Shown here: positions 60,867 to 64,000 of the stretch, piece after piece | Layout of the letters: every line of letters begins with the position of its first letter | Position numbering within the stretch: the stretch's first letter is position 1 | Assembly: GCF_015831355.1 (NCBI RefSeq) | Contig: NZ_JADWYR010000001.1 | Span: 2,418,001 to 2,482,000, forward strand | From: Panacibacter microcysteis | GTDB lineage: Bacteria; Bacteroidota; Bacteroidia; Chitinophagales; Chitinophagaceae | Reading direction: 5' to 3' | Length of the DNA: 64,000 bases | Position numbers and translations under genes: made by a program | Notes under the pieces: model-generated | The model's database searches: none | Told to the model about the DNA's origin: nothing | Seen by the model: the letters and a program-made list of their open reading frames with translations, nothing else

Positions 60867-60955
60867 ATACCTTTATTAAACATTAACAGATGTGCATAAT
60901 TGCACGGAAAGATTGCTCAAATTTATTCGTTATACTTGTACAAATACTAAATTAA

Positions 60956-63484
60956 ATGGATAACAACTTTTCAGCGCAGGTAAAGGAGATCATTTCGTTT
61001 AGCAGGGAAGAGGCACTGCGACTGGGAAATGATTTTATCGGTACTGAGCACTTGTTGCTCGGACTGATAAGGGAAGGGGAGAACATGGCCATAAAAATTC
61101 TAAAGCAATTAAATGTAGATCTATACGAATTGCGCAAAGAAGTTGAATTGGCTGTAAAAGATAAAACAGGAAAAAATATTGCCAATATTAACAGCCTTCC
61201 GTTAACAAAACAGGCAGAGAAAGTCATACGTGTTACTGTACTTGAAGCAAAAGCCTTAAAAAGTCCGCTCGTTGAAACAGAGCACCTCATGCTTTCTATT
61301 TTAAAAAACAGAGAAAATATTGCTACACAAATACTCGGACAATTTGATGTGGACTATGATATTTTCAGAAACGAATTAGGTATGGTAAGAAGCAATGAAA
61401 CACGCAGCGAGTACACAGAAGATGACGACAACGATTTTGATGAAGAAAAGAAAAGTTATTCCCAGCAATCAAAAGGCAAACAGGCAGGCGCTGCAAAAAG
61501 TAAAACACCTGTCCTGGATAACTTTGGCAGAGATATAACAAGACTTGCAGAATCAGGTTCGCTCGATCCCATCGTTGGCAGAGAAGCAGAAATAGAGCGC
61601 GTATCGCAAATACTTTCCAGGAGAAAGAAAAACAACCCGATTCTTATTGGCGAGCCCGGCGTTGGTAAAACAGCCATCGTAGAAGGTCTCGCATTAAGAA
61701 TTGTACAACGCAAAGTTAGCAGGGTGTTGTTTGATAAAAGGGTAATCAGTCTTGATCTTGCAGCATTGGTTGCGGGTACCAAATACCGCGGTCAGTTTGA
61801 AGAAAGAATGAAGGCCATTATGAATGAACTGGAAAAAAACCGTGATGTGATTCTTTTCATAGATGAAATTCATACAATTGTTGGTGCCGGCGGGGCAAGT
61901 GGTTCGCTTGATGCAAGCAACATATTTAAACCTGCGCTGGCTCGTGGCGAACTGCAGTGTATCGGTGCTTCAACACTGGATGAATACAGGATGTATATTG
62001 AAAAGGACGGAGCACTTGATCGTCGTTTCCAAAAGGTATTGGTAGAGCCACCTACGGTTGACGAAACCATTCAGATACTGAATAACATCAAATCTAAATA
62101 CGAAGACTACCACAACGTTATTTATAACGATGAAGCAATTGATGCCTGCGTAAAATTGAGCGACCGTTATATGACAGACCGTTTATTGCCCGATAAAGCA
62201 ATAGATGTACTCGATGAGGTAGGTGCACGTGTGCATTTAAAAAACATCAACGTGCCGCAGAATATCATCGAACTGGAAAAACAGATAGAAGATATAAAGC
62301 AGGAGAAAAATAAAGTTGTTAAAAGCCAGCGTTTCGAAGAGGCCGCAGCATTAAGAGATACAGAAAAGCGTTTGGGCGAAGAACTGGAAAAAGCGAAAAA
62401 TAACTGGGAAGAAGAAAGTAAACACAAGCGTTATCCTATAGATGAAGAAGCTATTGCTGAAGTAGTGAGTATGATGACAGGTATCCCTGTTAAGCGTATG
62501 GTACAGGCAGAAACGGAGAAGCTTCGTAAGATGAGTGAAGATATGAAAGGTATGGTGGTTGGCCAGGATGAAGCCATCAGTAAAGTGGTGAAAGCAATAC
62601 AACGTAACCGCGTTGGTTTGAAAGATCCCAAAAAGCCAATTGGAACATTTATTTTCCTTGGGCCTACAGGTGTTGGTAAAACGGAACTTGCAAGGGCATT
62701 GGCCCGTTATATGTTCGATAGTGAAGATGCGCTTATAAGGATGGATATGAGTGAGTACATGGAAAAATTCACCGTAAGCCGTTTAATTGGAGCACCTCCG
62801 GGTTATGTGGGGTATGAAGAAGGTGGCCAGCTTACTGAGAAAGTGCGCCGTAAGCCGTATAGCGTAATCCTCCTGGACGAAATAGAAAAAGCGCACCCTG
62901 ATATCTACAACATCCTGTTGCAGGTACTTGACGATGGGCAGTTAACCGATGGTCTAGGCCGCAAGGTTAATTTCAAGAATACACTTATCATCATGACCTC
63001 TAACATAGGCGTACGCCAGTTGAAAGAGTTTGGAGATGGTGTTGGTTTTGCAACCGCTGCACGTATTCAAAACCAGGATGAGAACAATAAAGCCGTAATT
63101 GAAAAAGCGTTAAAACGTACTTTCTCGCCTGAATTTTTAAACCGTGTGGATGATGTGGTAATTTTCAATTCACTTACACAGGATCATATTTTCGAGATCA
63201 TCGATATTTTGATGAAAGGTGTATTGAAACGCCTTAGCACGCTAGGTTTTGGTCTCGAGTTAACACCTGATGCAAAATCATTCATTGCAGAAAAGGGTTA
63301 CGATTCACAGTTTGGTGCAAGACCACTTCACAGGGCCATTCAGAAATACCTGGAAGATCCTTTGGCGGAAGAAATTCTTAATATGAATATCAAAAGCGGC
63401 GATGTGTTAATTGCTGATCTTGATAAAGAAAACGGCAAGCTAAAGTTCGACTTTAAGAGTACCGAAGAAAAGGCAAACGTATAA
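60956..63484 (+). CDS. clpC: ATP-dependent Clp protease ATPase subunit ClpC
   Basis: An 842-residue HSP100 unfoldase. Two N-terminal Clp repeats ([20 protein letters not shown]), AAA domain 1 with Walker [14 protein letters not shown] and VILFIDEIH, a UVR-like middle region ([15 protein letters not shown]), AAA domain 2 with [14 protein letters not shown] and [12 protein letters not shown], and a C-terminal region with [20 protein letters not shown]. The UVR segment distinguishes ClpC from ClpB/ClpA. An imperfect -7 box (TATACTTG) lies just upstream. Followed by a terminator. Confidence 0.97.
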   Translation: MDNNFSAQVKEIISFSREEALRLGNDFIGTEHLLLGLIREGENMAIKILKQLNVDLYELRKEVELAVKDKTGKNIANINSLPLTKQAEKVIRVTVLEAKALKSPLVETEHLMLSILKNRENIATQILGQFDVDYDIFRNELGMVRSNETRSEYTEDDDNDFDEEKKSYSQQSKGKQAGAAKSKTPVLDNFGRDITRLAESGSLDPIVGREAEIERVSQILSRRKKNNPILIGEPGVGKTAIVEGLALRIVQRKVSRVLFDKRVISLDLAALVAGTKYRGQFEERMKAIMNELEKNRDVILFIDEIHTIVGAGGASGSLDASNIFKPALARGELQCIGASTLDEYRMYIEKDGALDRRFQKVLVEPPTVDETIQILNNIKSKYEDYHNVIYNDEAIDACVKLSDRYMTDRLLPDKAIDVLDEVGARVHLKNINVPQNIIELEKQIEDIKQEKNKVVKSQRFEEAAALRDTEKRLGEELEKAKNNWEEESKHKRYPIDEEAIAEVVSMMTGIPVKRMVQAETEKLRKMSEDMKGMVVGQDEAISKVVKAIQRNRVGLKDPKKPIGTFIFLGPTGVGKTELARALARYMFDSEDALIRMDMSEYMEKFTVSRLIGAPPGYVGYEEGGQLTEKVRRKPYSVILLDEIEKAHPDIYNILLQVLDDGQLTDGLGRKVNFKNTLIIMTSNIGVRQLKEFGDGVGFATAARIQNQDENNKAVIEKALKRTFSPEFLNRVDDVVIFNSLTQDHIFEIIDILMKGVLKRLSTLGFGLELTPDAKSFIAEKGYDSQFGARPLHRAIQKYLEDPLAEEILNMNIKSGDVLIADLDKENGKLKFDFKSTEEKANV

Positions 63485-63504
63485 TTGAAGAATAAGATTC
63501 TTGT

Positions 63505-63537
63505 AAAGGTTATTGCGATGAGCAGTAACCTTTTTTT
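63505..63537 (+). terminator. Terminator after clpC
   Basis: AAAGGTTATTGC (63505-63516) pairs with GCAGTAACCTTT (63522-63533), one G-T pair, loop GATGA, followed by T to 63537. Confidence 0.88.
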
Positions 63538-63540
63538 ATG

Positions 63541-63792
63541 TTTATGAGGCGTCAGATGTTGAAAGAATAATGCTGAACTTAACTGCATTGCTACTATCAA
63601 CACCTGTTGTGTCACTCACTTGTACTGCAGCAAATATGTGGGCACAGGGCAAACTGCCGGTGTTTTTTTCCTGGCTTCTGCCGGTGCGGAGAAACTACTA
63701 CCGCACGGCGTTTTCTGCCGCACACAGACCAACAGTACAAGAGTGCGACGCAACAGTTGGTGCCATGTAAAACGATAGCCCGGCCCATAAAA
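63541..63792. repeat. Dispersed palindromic element, full paired copy (class B and class A cores)
   Basis: Left end TTTATGAGGCGTCAGATG, left core GTTGTGTCACTCACTTGTAC at 63606-63625. Right half in reverse: TTATGGGCCGGGCTATCG, then core GTTGCGTCGCACTCTTGTAC over 63735-63754. Here B is on the left and A on the right, the opposite of the 42918 copy. An interior GTGCGG/CCGCAC hairpin is at 63684-63706. Confidence 0.88.
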
Positions 63793-63845
63793 ATATCTGT
63801 TACATACAACCGGTATCTGTTAACTTGCGCAGCTAAAATCAGCGC

Positions 63846-64000
63846 ATGAAACCTGTATATATAATTGATGCTGTAAGAACGCCCATCGGGCGTTATGGCG
63901 GTAAACTGAGTACAATAAGACCGGATGATTTGCTTGCGCACGCCATCAAAGCTTTGGTAAACAGGAACGATACCATAGACCTGAACGCCATTGAAGACGT
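63846..64000 (+). CDS. Thiolase (3-oxoadipyl-CoA/acetyl-CoA acyltransferase), 5' part
   Basis: The first 51 codons of a thiolase running off the window: [20 protein letters not shown], then [20 protein letters not shown]. The RTPIGRYGG and DDLLA segments fit PcaF/PaaJ-type 3-oxoadipyl-CoA thiolases best, but acetyl-CoA acetyltransferase is possible. The active-site Cys lies beyond the window edge. Confidence 0.85.
   Translation, partial: MKPVYIIDAVRTPIGRYGGKLSTIRPDDLLAHAIKALVNRNDTIDLNAIED

Noticed and set aside
4107-63754. The dispersed elements as a CRISPR array
   Set aside because: Copies are kilobases apart, on both strands and vary in sequence; there are no regular spacers and no cas genes.

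Overview
The window comes from a Bacteroidota chromosome, most likely a member of the Chitinophagaceae. The support is a set of family markers: a PorT/SprT-like type IX secretion protein beside a menaquinone methyltransferase, a secreted protein with a type IX sorting domain, a TonB-dependent receptor with an N-terminal carboxypeptidase-like domain, a CBM9-like/DUF5916 outer-membrane protein, bacillithiol enzymes (BshA, YpdA), LytS/LytTR signalling, TAnnTTTG-type -7 promoter boxes, and little sign of Shine-Dalgarno sites. No tRNA, rRNA, CRISPR array, prophage or insertion sequence with a transposase was seen.

Layout. 1-16 kb: dxs (-), a LytS/LytTR pair (+), an exported M28 peptidase, a degenerate esterase plus a small membrane protein (-), menG and porT (+), a His-rich small membrane protein, a giant two-kinase hybrid sensor (-) and a two-gene surface-protein unit (-). 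16-33 kb: a holin-like membrane protein and a non-catalytic M16 peptidase (-), a DUF5916 protein and an exported cyanophycinase (+), bshA (-), a second M28 peptidase (+), a minus-strand run including a lipoprotein and ypdA, then mazG and an NtrY-like kinase (+). 33-47 kb: polX with a degraded polymerase site, a Lys/Ala histone-like mini-protein, rpmA and rplU (-); then a GH3-family protein, a DUF1080 protein and a Tat-exported aminotransferase (+); a TolB-like propeller and a TPR lipoprotein from a divergent promoter; rpe, a TonB receptor and bioA. 47-64 kb: the alpha ribosomal operon infA-rpmJ-rpsM-rpsK-rpsD-rpoA-rplQ, carA, an RsmF-like methyltransferase, LysM and rhodanese-thioredoxin proteins, the pheT/coiled-coil/zapA operon (-), clpC and the start of a thiolase gene.

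The most unusual content is not a gene. About 24 copies of a dispersed palindromic element lie in the gaps between genes, roughly one per 2.7 kb. Each has an end resembling TTTATGA..CCGGC, often the segment GGCATCGCCTG, and a core beginning GTTG. The core occurs in several classes, two of which differ by a paired change that keeps a small palindrome (GCG-T-CGC versus GTG-T-CAC). Copies occur singly or as inverted pairs of about 190-255 bp, usually with different core classes at the two ends. Most single copies start just after a stop codon with the same polarity relative to the gene. The organisation is REP/BIME-like or MITE-like; no mobilising enzyme lies in the window.

A second theme is promoter architecture. 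Many genes have an exact TAnnTTTG box close to the start codon, and at least four (menG, bioA, the RsmF-like gene, the TPR lipoprotein gene) have it so close that their transcripts should be leaderless or nearly so. A third theme is enzymes whose expected catalytic residues are missing (esterase-like protein, M16 peptidase, polymerase domain of PolX).
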